Shown: positions 1 through 8,592, counted from the stretch's first letter. The stretch is 64,000 nucleotides of DNA from Streptomyces sp. DvalAA-43 (GCF_900091725.1 NZ_FMBW01000039.1:62001-126000), one strand, 5' to 3'. The notes: a model not told the origin generated them from the sequence alone. A program made the numbers and translations.

Positions 1-520
1 GCATGAACTTCTGGGCCCCGGCGTGCGGGGTGCGCAGAACGAATCCGTCGCGCTCGCGGTCGTACGCGGCCGTGGTCTCGACGGCCGCGGCGTCGTTGCC
101 GTGTGCCACCTCCGTACAGAGGAAGGTGCCGATGCGCCGCAGCCGCAGGAAGTCCGACAGGTCGCGGTCGCCGTCGCCCCCGTGGTCGAGGAGGCTGCCG
201 AGGAACAGGTTGTAGTGGATGCCCGCCACCGTGGTCAGTGCCGGGTCCACCGGGCCCAGCCATTCGTGCAGGGCGGCGAGGGCACGGGGGTCGGCGGACA
301 GCCGGGCTGCGCTGTCCAGGCAGTCGTTGAGGACGCGCAGCCGCTCGTAGGTGAGTGCCAGGCGCTGTTCGGCGGTGCGGTGGTCGGGGCGGCGGAAGGG
401 CTTCGTACGGATCAGCCGCTGCCAGAAACCGTGCTCCCGGCGGAAGTCGCCGCCGAGGAGCACACCGGTGAGGAGGTCCGTGGACCGTTCGGAGGAGGGG
501 CTGTCGATCGTTGCGGTCAT
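1..520 (-). CDS. Acyl-CoA oxidase/dehydrogenase family protein (partial, N-terminal part)
   Basis: The first 173 residues are visible; the rest lies beyond the left edge. The start at 520 gives MTATIDSPSS. The visible part has the helical N-terminal domain and then GTFLCTEVAHGND at about residue 132, which matches the acyl-CoA oxidase motif around the flavin/substrate site, followed by a TPHAGAQKF segment typical of that family. Enzymes of this family oxidise acyl-CoA (or acyl-carrier) thioesters to the 2-enoyl form using FAD. The start lies 13 bp after the stop of the ketosynthase gene on the same strand, so the two are probably cotranscribed and act on the same acyl chain. The substrate cannot be told, and oxidase versus dehydrogenase activity is not decided by the visible part. 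Confidence 0.75.
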   Translation of the reverse strand, partial: MTATIDSPSSERSTDLLTGVLLGGDFRREHGFWQRLIRTKPFRRPDHRTAEQRLALTYERLRVLNDCLDSAARLSADPRALAALHEWLGPVDPALTTVAGIHYNLFLGSLLDHGGDGDRDLSDFLRLRRIGTFLCTEVAHGNDAAAVETTAAYDRERDGFVLRTPHAGAQKFM

Positions 521-533
521 GAAAATATAACGA

Positions 534-1811
534 TCAAGCAACGGCGAGGACACCGGGATCCGCGGGTGGCCGGCCGTCCGCGTCAACGCGTCGGAAGGCG
601 AGTACGACGTTGTGTCCGCCGAAGCCGAAGGAGTGGCTCAGCGCCCGCTCGACCCGCTGGATCCGGGGCTCCTTGACCACGCAGTCGAGGGCGAACCCGT
701 CCGGCAGCGAGTCCAGGTTGGCGATCGGCGGGACCAGGCCGTGTTCCAGGGTCAGAACGGTGGCGGCCGCCTCGATCGCCCCGGCCGCCGCGAGGGTGTG
801 CCCGAGCACGCCCTTCGGAGCGGTCACCGAGGGCCGGTGGGGGAACAGGCCGGAGATCACCGCGGTCTCCATCGCGTCGTTGAGCACCGTCGAGGTGCCG
901 TGCGCGTTGATGTGGTCGACCTCGTGGGCCGCCCAGCCCGCCTCGCCCAGCGCCGCCTCGACGGCCTTGCGCGCGCCGCCGCCGTCCGGGTCCGGGGCCG
1001 TGGGGTGATGGGCATCGGTGCCGGACCCCGCACCGGCCAGCAGGGCGCGCGGCCGTCCGCCCCGGGCGAGCGCGTCGGCCGTCCGTTCCAGTACGAGCAC
1101 GGCGGCGCCCTCGCCGATCACGAACCCGTCCCGGTCCGCGGCGAACGGCCGCGACGCTCCCGAGGGGTCGCCGGTACGCAGCGAGAGCGCCCCCATTCCG
1201 GCGAAGGCGCTCACCACCAGCGGGGTCAGCACGGCCTCCGCACCGCCCGCCACCACCACATCGCACCGGCCGTCCAGCAGCAGGTCGCGGGCGAGCGCGA
1301 GGGCCGTCGCCCCGGACGCGCAGGCGGTCGCCGGGGCCAGGCTGGGGCCGTGGGCCCGTAGCGCGATGGCCACCTCCCCGGCGGCCGCGTTGGGCATCAT
1401 CATCGGGACCAGGAGCGGCGACACCGCGCCCGCCCCGCCGCCGTCGAGCCTGCGTACGTTGTCGACGAGCACGGACACCCCGCCCACCCCGACGCCGAGC
1501 ACCACGCCGACCCGGTCGCCGTCCCAGCGCTCCGGCGACAGACCGGCGTCCGCCACCGCCCGGCGGGCGGCGACCAGTGCCATCTTCACGAACCGCGCCA
1601 TCCGCCACACCGCCCGCCCGCCGACCGCCTCGTCCAGGTCGATCCCGACCACCGGGCAGCCGAAGTCGACCGGCAGACCGGTCAGTTCCTCGCAGCCGCG
1701 GGCCATCGACACCCCGGCGCACAGCCCCTCCCAGAAGGTGTGCTCCTCCGAGCCCGCCGGGGTCACCAGCCCCAGTCCCGTCACCGCGACGTCCCTGTCG
1801 ACCCGCGTCAT
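534..1811 (-). CDS. Beta-ketoacyl-ACP synthase (FabF-like)
   Basis: A 425-residue thiolase-fold condensing enzyme. The catalytic triad is complete: Cys164 in ATACASGA, His304 in NAHGTST and His338 in GVLGHTLAA, with the supporting Lys333. Length and motifs match FabF/KAS II-type ketosynthases, which elongate acyl-ACP with malonyl-ACP by decarboxylative Claisen condensation in the cytoplasm. A strong ribosome site (GGAGGAGGGGG) precedes the start at 1811. It heads a minus-strand unit with the acyl-CoA oxidase-like gene. No acyl carrier protein or chain-length factor is visible, so this is either an extra fatty acid KAS or one end of a small secondary-metabolite unit continuing off the left edge. 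Confidence 0.88.
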   Translation of the reverse strand: MTRVDRDVAVTGLGLVTPAGSEEHTFWEGLCAGVSMARGCEELTGLPVDFGCPVVGIDLDEAVGGRAVWRMARFVKMALVAARRAVADAGLSPERWDGDRVGVVLGVGVGGVSVLVDNVRRLDGGGAGAVSPLLVPMMMPNAAAGEVAIALRAHGPSLAPATACASGATALALARDLLLDGRCDVVVAGGAEAVLTPLVVSAFAGMGALSLRTGDPSGASRPFAADRDGFVIGEGAAVLVLERTADALARGGRPRALLAGAGSGTDAHHPTAPDPDGGGARKAVEAALGEAGWAAHEVDHINAHGTSTVLNDAMETAVISGLFPHRPSVTAPKGVLGHTLAAAGAIEAAATVLTLEHGLVPPIANLDSLPDGFALDCVVKEPRIQRVERALSHSFGFGGHNVVLAFRRVDADGRPPADPGVLAVA

Positions 1812-2009
1812 GTCCGCCCCCTCCTCCGTAATCGATCACGCCTACCGGTTGTCGAACGGCCGTGGCCCGCGTGAGGATGCGGTCAATGAGCCGAACGGGT
1901 CATCGCCGTGTCCGACGGGCACAACGGTGCCGCACGCCACGGTGACCGCGTTCACCCGTCCACAGCAGTCCGCCGCGCCGGGTGCGGCGGCAGGCCGTCC
2001 CCTGGGGAG

Positions 2010-3302
2010 ATGGAACCGGACCGTGATCGGCCGAAGCCCCCGGACGAGAGTGCCGAGCTGGCGGCGCTGCGCGCCCGGGTGGCCGAGCTGGAGTCCCGTG
2101 CCCCGGCCCGGCACCGGCCGCGCGCCCGTTCGTTCCTCGCCGTGCTGCTCGTCCTGGTCGCCGCCGTGCTCACGCCGCTGAGCATCGTGTCCACCTGGGC
2201 GAAGAACCAGATCGGCGACACCGACAACTATGTGGCGATGATGGCGCCGCTCGCCTCCGACCCCGATGTGCAGGCCGCCGTGACCGATCGCGTCACCGGT
2301 GCCGTCATGCAGCACCTGGACCTGAAGGCCCTCCTGGCCGGCGTCTCCCCCGCCGACCGGCCGGTGCTCGACAAGGCGCTGTCGAAGCTGAACGGCCCCC
2401 TCACCACCGGAATGTCGAACTTCGTGCACGGGACCGTGGAGAGGTTCGTCGCCGGCGACGCCTTCGCGAGGATCTGGACCGACCTCAACCGCACCGCCCA
2501 GGCCGCCACCGTGAAGGCGCTGTCCGGCAGCGGCGGCGGAGCGGTGAAGCTCACCGGCGACACCGTCACCATCGACCTCGCGCCGGTCGTCGACCGGGTG
2601 AAACAGCGGCTCGTCGACCGGGGTCTGGGCATCGCGGCGAAGCTCCCCGAGATCCACACCGACTTCACGGTGCTGACCTCGGACTCCGTGGGCAAGGCCA
2701 AGAAGTGGTTCCGGGCCCTCCAGCTCCTCGGCTTCTGGCTGCCGCTGGTCACGCTCGTGCTGGCCGCGGGCGGGGTGCTCCTCGCGGTGCGCCGCCGCCG
2801 CGCGCTGGTCACGACGGCGCTCGCGGTGGCGGCCGGTGCCGCGGTGCTCGGCCTGGCCGTGTGGCTGGGCCGCGCCTTCTATCTCGACAGTCTGCCGTCC
2901 GAGGTGTCGCAGCCGGCGGCCGGTTCGGTCTTCGACGCCCTGGTCGGCCGGATGCGTGCGCTGGTCCGCCTGGTCGTCACGCTCGGCGTCGTGGTGGCCC
3001 TCGCCGCGTGGCTCACGGGCTACGGCCGTGCCGCCACCCGTGTCAAGGCGATGTGGAGCGGCGGCATCGGCGCGGTGCGGGAAGCGGCCGGCTTCACCGG
3101 GGGCCCGGTCGGCCGGTGGGTGCACCGCGCCAGGCGCCCGCTGAACTGGACGGTGGTCGTGGTGGCCGCCGTGGTCCTGGTGGTGTGGGACCGGCCGACG
3201 GATCTGGTCACCGTGTGGATCGCGCTGTGCGCGCTGTTCGTGCTCGCCGTCGTCGAGTTCCTCGACGACGACAGCAGCCCGCGCCTGGCGGCGCCCGGGT
3301 GA
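2010..3302 (+). CDS. Integral membrane protein
   Basis: A 430-residue protein if started at ATG 2010 (MEPDRDRPKP); an upstream in-frame GTG at 1908 would add 34 residues of low-quality sequence. The purine run GGGGAG sits directly against the ATG, so the start is uncertain. The layout is a short cytoplasmic N-terminus with an LxxR/E helical stretch, one membrane segment at about residues 40-60, a roughly 170-residue extracytoplasmic region, then four hydrophobic segments (about 235-260, 270-290, 325-345, 375-410). This pattern is common in Streptomyces membrane proteins with no assigned function. It is monocistronic, divergent from the ketosynthase and convergent with the sugar kinase, with a hairpin directly after its stop. 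Confidence 0.7.
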   Translation: MEPDRDRPKPPDESAELAALRARVAELESRAPARHRPRARSFLAVLLVLVAAVLTPLSIVSTWAKNQIGDTDNYVAMMAPLASDPDVQAAVTDRVTGAVMQHLDLKALLAGVSPADRPVLDKALSKLNGPLTTGMSNFVHGTVERFVAGDAFARIWTDLNRTAQAATVKALSGSGGGAVKLTGDTVTIDLAPVVDRVKQRLVDRGLGIAAKLPEIHTDFTVLTSDSVGKAKKWFRALQLLGFWLPLVTLVLAAGGVLLAVRRRRALVTTALAVAAGAAVLGLAVWLGRAFYLDSLPSEVSQPAAGSVFDALVGRMRALVRLVVTLGVVVALAAWLTGYGRAATRVKAMWSGGIGAVREAAGFTGGPVGRWVHRARRPLNWTVVVVAAVVLVVWDRPTDLVTVWIALCALFVLAVVEFLDDDSSPRLAAPG

Positions 3303-3328
3303 GGAGGGCTCCCGGGCGCACCCTCCTC
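3301..3328. terminator. Bidirectional hairpin terminator
   Basis: GAGGAGGG (3301-3308) and CCCTCCTC (3321-3328) form a perfect 8-bp stem around a 12-nt loop. The stem starts inside the stop codon of the membrane protein gene and lies just before the stop of the convergent PfkB gene. No U-tract follows, as is usual for Streptomyces terminators. Confidence 0.6.
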
Positions 3329-3342
3329 AGGCCGGGGCGTGT

Positions 3343-4275
3343 TCAGCTCCGGGCCAGCGCCGTCGCCAGCTCCGCCACGTCCGGCGGGTTGGCGCCCGCC
3401 CGTGCGACGGTCACCGCGGCGGAGGCTGCCGCGTGACGCAGGACATCGGCCGTCCGGGCCCGGTCCAGTGAGCGCAGCCGCTCCCGGCCGTCCGCGCCGA
3501 GCAGCCCGTGTGCGGCCAGGGCGTGCAGGGTGCCCGACATGAAGGCGTCGCCCGCCCCCACCGTGTCGACGACCTCGGTGGGCAGCGCGTCGACCGTCAC
3601 CCGTCCACCGGGCAGTACGGCCAGCGCTCCGTCGCCGCCCCGGGTGACGAGCACGACCGCGGGACCGGTGGCCAGCCACCGTTCGGCGACCCGTTCCGGC
3701 TCCTGGCCCGGATACAGCCACTCCAGGTCCTCGTCGCTGGCCTTGACCACATCGCTGAGCGCGACGCACCGCTCGACCCTGCGGACGGCGGACGCGTGGT
3801 CCCCCATCAGCTCGGGCCGCACATTGGGGTCGTAGCTGACGGTCGCGGCCGTCCGCAGCGACTCGACGGCGCCGAGGACGGTGGCGGCCCCCGGTTCCAT
3901 CACCGCCGCGATGGAACCCGTGTGGACGTGGTGCGGCGGCCGGTCCAGGGAGACCGGGCCGAGCGTCCAGCCGATCTCGAAGGTGTACGCGGCCCGGCCC
4001 GCCCCGTCCAGGGTGACGGCGGCGGACGGGGTCGGGGCCGTGGCGTCGTCCGTGCGGACCTCGACCCCGGCGCCGGTGAGATGGTCCCTGATCAGCCGTC
4101 CGTTGCCGTCGGGGCCGAGCTGGGTGAGCAGGGTGGCGCCGTGACCGAGCCGGGCCAGGCCGTACGCGACGTTGGCCGGGCTGCCGCCCGGGTGGACCTG
4201 GTCGGCCGCACCCGGCAGCCGGACGATGTCGGCGACGCACTCACCGATGACCAGCAGGTCGAGTCTGTCGAGCAT
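3343..4275 (-). CDS. PfkB-family sugar kinase (fructokinase-like)
   Basis: A 310-residue ribokinase-fold enzyme that phosphorylates a sugar with ATP in the cytoplasm. The N-terminal substrate motif GGSPANVA is at about 30-37 and the C-terminal signature DTVGAGDAF at 237-245 supplies the catalytic base Asp243 and the anion hole. The start at 4275 is chosen because GGAGA lies about 9 nt upstream; the open frame further upstream has no similarity to the family. The gene follows, by about 14 bp, a remnant of a GH32 fructan hydrolase C-terminus, so fructose is the most likely substrate. That assignment is inference; the family also contains ribo-, adenosine and KDG kinases. Confidence 0.85.
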   Translation of the reverse strand: MLDRLDLLVIGECVADIVRLPGAADQVHPGGSPANVAYGLARLGHGATLLTQLGPDGNGRLIRDHLTGAGVEVRTDDATAPTPSAAVTLDGAGRAAYTFEIGWTLGPVSLDRPPHHVHTGSIAAVMEPGAATVLGAVESLRTAATVSYDPNVRPELMGDHASAVRRVERCVALSDVVKASDEDLEWLYPGQEPERVAERWLATGPAVVLVTRGGDGALAVLPGGRVTVDALPTEVVDTVGAGDAFMSGTLHALAAHGLLGADGRERLRSLDRARTADVLRHAAASAAVTVARAGANPPDVAELATALARS

Positions 4276-4289
4276 GGAAATGGAGTCTC

Positions 4290-4439
4290 CTACAGTGCGG
4301 TGACGAAGGTGTCCTGGCAGGCGGCGCGGCCTCCGAACACATTGAGCCCGATCCTGCCCCGGGTGTGGTGGGTATCGGCCACATCGACGACCTGTGGGCT
4401 CCCGCCGGTGCGGGGAACGCACCAGCTCTCCGGCGGCAT
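4290..4439 (-). pseudogene. Remnant of GH32 (levanase/fructanase-like) C-terminus
   Basis: About 50 codons ending at a TAG at 4290 read VVDVADTHHTRG and GRIGLNVFGGRAACQDTFV. This resembles the end of the beta-sandwich domain of GH32 levanases and sucrose hydrolases, where a GLNVF-x-G-x-A-x-(F/Y)QD pattern is typical. No catalytic five-bladed propeller is present: the upstream boundary is non-coding and soon meets the terminator of the ribosomal protein gene. The fragment lies 14 bp before the PfkB kinase, which suggests a former fructan hydrolase-fructokinase operon that lost most of its first gene. The assignment rests on a short stretch, so confidence is moderate. Confidence 0.5.
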
Positions 4440-4479
4440 GTACCGGCACCTCGTCATCGCCATCGCGGTCACGGACGAA

Positions 4480-4511
4480 GTCCCCCGGCCCTTCGCGCGG
4501 GGCCGGGGGAC
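4480..4511 (-). terminator. Hairpin terminator after rpmE2
   Basis: GTCCCCCGGCC (4480-4490) pairs perfectly with GGCCGGGGGAC (4501-4511) around a 10-nt loop. It starts 17 nt after the stop of the ribosomal protein L31 gene in the direction of transcription. Confidence 0.7.
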
Positions 4512-4528
4512 TCGGGTCCTGGCGCGGG

Positions 4529-4783
4529 TCAGGAGGCGTCCTCGCCCCCGTACCGGCGCTCGAACTTGGCGACCTGCCCCTCCGAGTCGACGACGCGCGC
4601 CTTCCCGGTGAAGAAGGGGTGGCTCTCGGCGGAGATCTCCACGTCGATGACGGGGTAGCTGTTGCCGTCGTCCCAGTCGATCGTCTGCTCGCTCGACGCG
4701 GTGGACCGGGTCAGAAAGGCGTAGCCCGCCGAACGGTCACGGAAGACGACGGGACGGTAGGAAGGGTGCTTGTCCTGCTGCAT
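4529..4783 (-). CDS. rpmE2: 50S ribosomal protein L31 type B
   Basis: An 84-residue protein beginning [16 protein letters not shown] with the L31 features [13 protein letters not shown] and KFERRYG at the C-terminus. It lacks the Cys residues of the zinc-binding form of L31, so it is the C-minus paralogue that replaces the zinc form in 50S ribosomes when zinc is scarce. The start at 4783 is fixed by AGGAG about 7 nt upstream; a longer frame upstream is not L31-like. In Streptomyces such paralogues are often Zur-regulated, but I see no AT-rich Zur-type palindrome in the about 200 bp upstream. The gene stands alone and is followed by a strong hairpin. Confidence 0.93.
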   Translation of the reverse strand: MQQDKHPSYRPVVFRDRSAGYAFLTRSTASSEQTIDWDDGNSYPVIDVEISAESHPFFTGKARVVDSEGQVAKFERRYGGEDAS

Positions 4784-4999
4784 ACCTGCTCCTGGGGACG
4801 TACGGGGTCGGCGCGGGGCGGTCCTGACCAGCCTGGCGAACCGGCACGTCCCGCGCGATCGGACGCGTCCGTACGGGGGCGCGGGCGGGCGTGGGTAAGC
4901 CCCGTCATTGGTCGGATCCGTAGCCGACACGCCCGGCACGGGCGGGCATGCGAGGGCGGACCGACCGCACGTGATGCCGACACCTGCGGGCCTCCGCGC

Positions 5000-5881
5000 T
5001 CAGCGCCCGGCCGCCTCCAGCGCGTCGGCCACGAGCGTCAGGAACTGTGCGTGGGCCCGTGCGCTGCACACCGGCTCCGGGTTCCACGGCACCACCCGGG
5101 CGGCCTCCTCGATCGCCGACCAGTCCGGGTTCGTCCGCAGCTCGCCGAGCGGTGTGGCGTTGACCCGGACATCGGCGAGGACCACCGCGGGGCGCAGGGC
5201 CGCCGCTTGCGCCCAGCCGACCGTGGACCAGTTCGCGCCGGGCCCCTCGGCCGGCTCCACGATGTCCACGCCGAGCTCGGCCAGCGCACGCAGCTCGGGC
5301 CACATCCGGGGGCGGGCGAGGTGCGTCTGCTCCTGCCCGGCCGGGGAGAGGGCGACGAACCGGGGTCCGGCCCCGGCGGCGAGGAGCGTGCGCAGCCGGT
5401 GCCGCGCGGCGTCCAGGTCCGCTGTCGCCACTTCGGGCTCCTCGGCACCGAGCGAGCGGGCGAGCTGGGCGAACCGGTCCCCGATCTCGGTGAGGCCGCG
5501 CGCCTGCCCCACGTCGATGACGACGACCGGGACGTGCTCCTCCAGGTGCTTGGCGGTCTCGGCGGCAAGCCCGTAGACATGTCCGCCGCCGTAGCTGACC
5601 GCCACGACGAGGTCCGGCTCACCGCTCAGCAGCGTGTCCACGTCCAGGGTGCTGCCCGCGCCGAGGTAGCCGACCTCGGTGGTGGGAAGCGAACCGGTCT
5701 TCGCCGTGTCCGGTACGGTCCGGTCGTCGTGGTCGGAGCCGAATATCGCGCTCGGGCGTATCCCGTGGTCCCACAGGGTCGCCCCGGCCTGGACATAGGC
5801 CAGCACCCGCGCCGGGCGCCGCCCGGCCGTCGACAACTGCCCTCGATCGTCGGAGAACTGCCATACGGTCCGCTCGCTCAC
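5000..5881 (-). CDS. Periplasmic-binding-protein-like (helical backbone metal receptor) protein
   Basis: A 293-residue protein with the two-lobe fold of siderophore/cobalamin-type binding proteins. RPARVLAYVQAGATLW near the N-terminus, GSTLDVDTLLSGEPDLVV around 80-100 and VVVIDVGQ around 130 are typical of this group. The GTG start at 5881 follows GAGGAG by about 8 nt. Unusually, no signal peptide or lipobox is present: the mature domain begins within 25 residues of the start, and the upstream in-frame sequence gives no leader. No permease or ATPase gene is adjacent. It may be a cytoplasmic or non-classically exported binding protein, or serve an ABC transporter encoded elsewhere. Confidence 0.75.
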   Translation of the reverse strand: MSERTVWQFSDDRGQLSTAGRRPARVLAYVQAGATLWDHGIRPSAIFGSDHDDRTVPDTAKTGSLPTTEVGYLGAGSTLDVDTLLSGEPDLVVAVSYGGGHVYGLAAETAKHLEEHVPVVVIDVGQARGLTEIGDRFAQLARSLGAEEPEVATADLDAARHRLRTLLAAGAGPRFVALSPAGQEQTHLARPRMWPELRALAELGVDIVEPAEGPGANWSTVGWAQAAALRPAVVLADVRVNATPLGELRTNPDWSAIEEAARVVPWNPEPVCSARAHAQFLTLVADALEAAGR

Positions 5882-6100
5882 GTCACACGCTCCTCGCCAC
5901 CGGTCGCAGCACCCCGCTTTCCGGGGTCCTGCACCAGTACCTGCCCATCGAACTCCCGTGACACCCCAACCATCGGACCGGTCGGCAGGATGGCGCGAAG
6001 CCACCGCACACGGCCGGGCCGACGGCTCGGGGCGCGCCCGGCCGACCGGTGTCCGCGGCCCGTTCCGATGGTCCGGAAGGTGGCGCGCCGGGTGATGCGC

Positions 6101-6964
6101 TCAGTGGTCGTCGAGGTGGCGGGGCGCGGTCGGCGGGTGCGGTGCGCACCTGCTCAACTCCGGTAGTTTCGCGGCCGTCCGGTCGTCGGCCGGCAGACAC
6201 GAGACCAGGGTGACTCCCGGCGCGTCGACCACCGCCAGCTTCACGTAGTCGAACGTCAGCCGTCCCAGCCGGGGATGGTCGAACGTGCGGCGTGCGGGGC
6301 GGAATTCGGCGACATCGTGCGTCTCCCACCAGCTGCGGAACTCATCGCTCTCCCGGTACAGACCGGCGGTCAGCCGCTCGAACGCCGGGTCGCCGGTGTG
6401 CCGGTCCGCACCGGCCCGGTACTGCTCCAGCAACGCCCGCGCCTGTCCCGGCCAGTCGACCAGGAGCGTACGGATCCTGGGGTGCGTGAACACCAGGCGC
6501 AGAAGGTTGTGTTCGGACACGCTGCCGTCGGCCGGGTCTCCGATGAGACCGGTCTCGGCCCGGTTCCGGGCCAGCAGGTCCCAGTTGGGCGCGAGCAGAT
6601 ACGCCGGGTGCGGGTCGAGCGCGTCCACCAGGCGCCGCAACGCCCGCCCGTCGAAGTCCCCGCCGGTGGACCGGGGCAGCGTATGGCCCGCGAGGTCGAA
6701 CAGGTGCCGGGTCTCGGCCGGGGACAGCCGCAGCACCCCGGCCAGGCTGTGCAGCACCTGGCGGCTCACGGTGATGTCCCTGGCCTGTTCGAGCCAGGTG
6801 TACCAGGTGACGCTCACCCCCGAGAGGACGGCGACCTCCTCGCGGCGCAGGCCGGGGGTACGCCGGCGCGGACCGGCCGGGATCCCGGCGTCGGCGGGCT
6901 GTACCCGGTCCCTGCGCGTGCGGAGGAACTCCGCCAGGACCCGGCGCCGTGCCTCGTCCGTCAT
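6101..6964 (-). CDS. XRE-family regulator with MmyB-like ligand-binding domain
   Basis: A 287-residue regulator. Residues about 10-85 are the helix-turn-helix region, including PGLRREEVAVLSGVSVTWYT, the hallmark of the MmyB-like group. Residues about 105-270 form the PAS-like MmyB ligand domain (DPHPAYLLAPNWDLLARN, then FRSWWETHDVAEF). In Streptomyces such regulators are very common and usually sit divergent to the oxidoreductase or transporter they control; some are reported to bind fatty acids. Here the divergent partner is a 14-TM efflux protein whose start is about 145 bp away, so that gene is the likely target. Confidence 0.88.
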   Translation of the reverse strand: MTDEARRRVLAEFLRTRRDRVQPADAGIPAGPRRRTPGLRREEVAVLSGVSVTWYTWLEQARDITVSRQVLHSLAGVLRLSPAETRHLFDLAGHTLPRSTGGDFDGRALRRLVDALDPHPAYLLAPNWDLLARNRAETGLIGDPADGSVSEHNLLRLVFTHPRIRTLLVDWPGQARALLEQYRAGADRHTGDPAFERLTAGLYRESDEFRSWWETHDVAEFRPARRTFDHPRLGRLTFDYVKLAVVDAPGVTLVSCLPADDRTAAKLPELSRCAPHPPTAPRHLDDH

Positions 6965-7110
6965 GCCCCGCTCCCCGTCCCGCCGACCGGCCGCCCTGCG
7001 GTCCCGCCGTGCACACTACCGCTCGTCCTCGCCCTTCCCAGGGTGGTACTACGGCCACCAGCATGATCCGCCCCTGTCACGCCGTCCGGGCCCGGCCCAG
7101 GATCGGGACC
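6965..7110. promoter_or_regulatory. Divergent promoter region (regulator/MFS pair)
   Basis: The 146-bp gap between the MmyB-like regulator and the DHA2 transporter must hold both promoters. An interrupted dyad with GGTGG and CCACC ends lies at 7042-7059 (GGTGGTACTACGGCCACC) and is a candidate operator. The match is imperfect and no clear -35/-10 pair is visible. Confidence 0.3.
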
Positions 7111-8592
7111 ATGACCCGCACCCGGCCGCCCGCCGATCCCGCTCGCCCCGCCACCGCCACCGCCACCGCCGAAGCCTCGGCGCCGACCGGACCGACCCCC
7201 TGGCGCGCCCTCTCCATCGTCCTCGTCGGCGTCTTCATGGCCGTGCTCGACACCTTCATCGTGCTCGTGGCGGCGCCAACCGTCCAGGAAGACCTCCATG
7301 CCTCGGATGCCGAGGTCCAGTTCGTCCTGGCCGGCTATCAGCTCACCTACGCGATGGCCCTGATCACCGGGGCCCGGCTGGGTGACCGGTTCGGCCGCAG
7401 GCGGTGCTTCCTCCTCGGCATGACCGTGTTCACGCTGGCCTCCGCGGCATGTGCCGCCGCCCCCGGTCCCGACGGGCTGATCGCGGCCCGGCTCGTCCAG
7501 GGAGTCGGCGCCGCCGTGATGTTCCCGCAGGTGTTCGCCATGATCCAGGTGCTTCTGCCGCCGGAGCTGCGTGCCGGCGCCTTCGGTGTCCTGGGCGCCG
7601 TCATCGGCACCGCCGGGGTCGCGGGCCAGGTGCTCGGCGGTCTGCTCGTCTCCGCCGACCTCTTCGGTATGTCCTGGCGCCCGGTCTTCTGGGTCAACGT
7701 CCCCGTCGGTCTGGTCACGCTGGCGCTGGCGGTGTTCCTGGTGCCCGAGTCACGCACCGCCGAGAAGCGTCGGCTGGATCTGGCCGGGATGGCCGTACTG
7801 ACCCTGGCTCTCGCCCTGCTCGTCGTCCCGCTCATCGAGGGCCGGGAGGCGGGCTGGCCGTCCTGGACCTGGTTCAGCCTGGCCGCCGGGGTGTTCGCGC
7901 TGCCGGTCTTCGCGGCCGTGGAGCGCCGGGTCGAGGCGCGCGGCGGCTCGCCGCTGCTGCGGCTGGGCCTGCTGCGCTCACGTGCGTTCGCCGTCGGGAT
8001 GGTCCTGGTTCTGCTGGCGTACTCCGGCATCAACTCCTTCTTCCTTGTCCTGTCCGTCACGCTGCAGGACGGCCTCGGTCTGGACGCCCTGGGCGCGGGG
8101 GTGTTCTATCTGCCGTTCGCCGTCGCCTTCTTCGCCGGCAGCCTCGCCGCCGGACGCATGGCGCGGCACGGACGGCGTCTGCTCCGGGCCGGGGCGCTCG
8201 TCCTCGCCCTCGGCCACGCGGCCTCCCTGGCCGTCGTGGTCCGGGCCGGGGACTCGCTGTCGGCCTGGCACCTCGCCGTACCGCTGCTGCTGACCGGCCT
8301 GGGCAACGGCGTACTGGTCACCCCGCTGCTGAACGCGGTGCTCTCGCGCGTCCGCCCGGCCGAGATCGGCATGGCCTCGGGCGTGCTGTCCACCGGGCAG
8401 CAGATCGGCGGTTCGGTCGGGGTGGCCGTCCTCGGCGTGATCTTCTACGGCTCGCTGGGCGAGGGCGTCCACCGGGGTGTCGCGGCCTACGGGCACGCGC
8501 TGGCCGCGGCCCTGGTCCTCGACCTGGCGTCGGCCGTCGCCGTCGTGGCCCTGCTGCGCCTGCTCCCGCATCCGGCGGCTCCCCGCCGCTGA
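7111..8592 (+). CDS. MFS drug-efflux transporter (DHA2, 14-TM)
   Basis: A 493-residue drug:proton antiporter-type membrane protein. Motif D1-like residues in TM1 (MAVLDTFIVLVAAPTVQ) and motif A after TM2 (GARLGDRFGRRRCF) are present, as is motif C-like PxxGxxxGG around 160-175 (GTAGVAGQVLGGLL). Hydrophobic segments number about 14, matching DHA2. The chosen ATG at 7111 gives a normal short cytoplasmic tail rich in Thr/Ala/Pro; an ATG at 7063 is also possible. It is divergent from the MmyB-like regulator, which probably controls it. Substrate unknown. Confidence 0.88.
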   Translation: MTRTRPPADPARPATATATAEASAPTGPTPWRALSIVLVGVFMAVLDTFIVLVAAPTVQEDLHASDAEVQFVLAGYQLTYAMALITGARLGDRFGRRRCFLLGMTVFTLASAACAAAPGPDGLIAARLVQGVGAAVMFPQVFAMIQVLLPPELRAGAFGVLGAVIGTAGVAGQVLGGLLVSADLFGMSWRPVFWVNVPVGLVTLALAVFLVPESRTAEKRRLDLAGMAVLTLALALLVVPLIEGREAGWPSWTWFSLAAGVFALPVFAAVERRVEARGGSPLLRLGLLRSRAFAVGMVLVLLAYSGINSFFLVLSVTLQDGLGLDALGAGVFYLPFAVAFFAGSLAAGRMARHGRRLLRAGALVLALGHAASLAVVVRAGDSLSAWHLAVPLLLTGLGNGVLVTPLLNAVLSRVRPAEIGMASGVLSTGQQIGGSVGVAVLGVIFYGSLGEGVHRGVAAYGHALAAALVLDLASAVAVVALLRLLPHPAAPRR

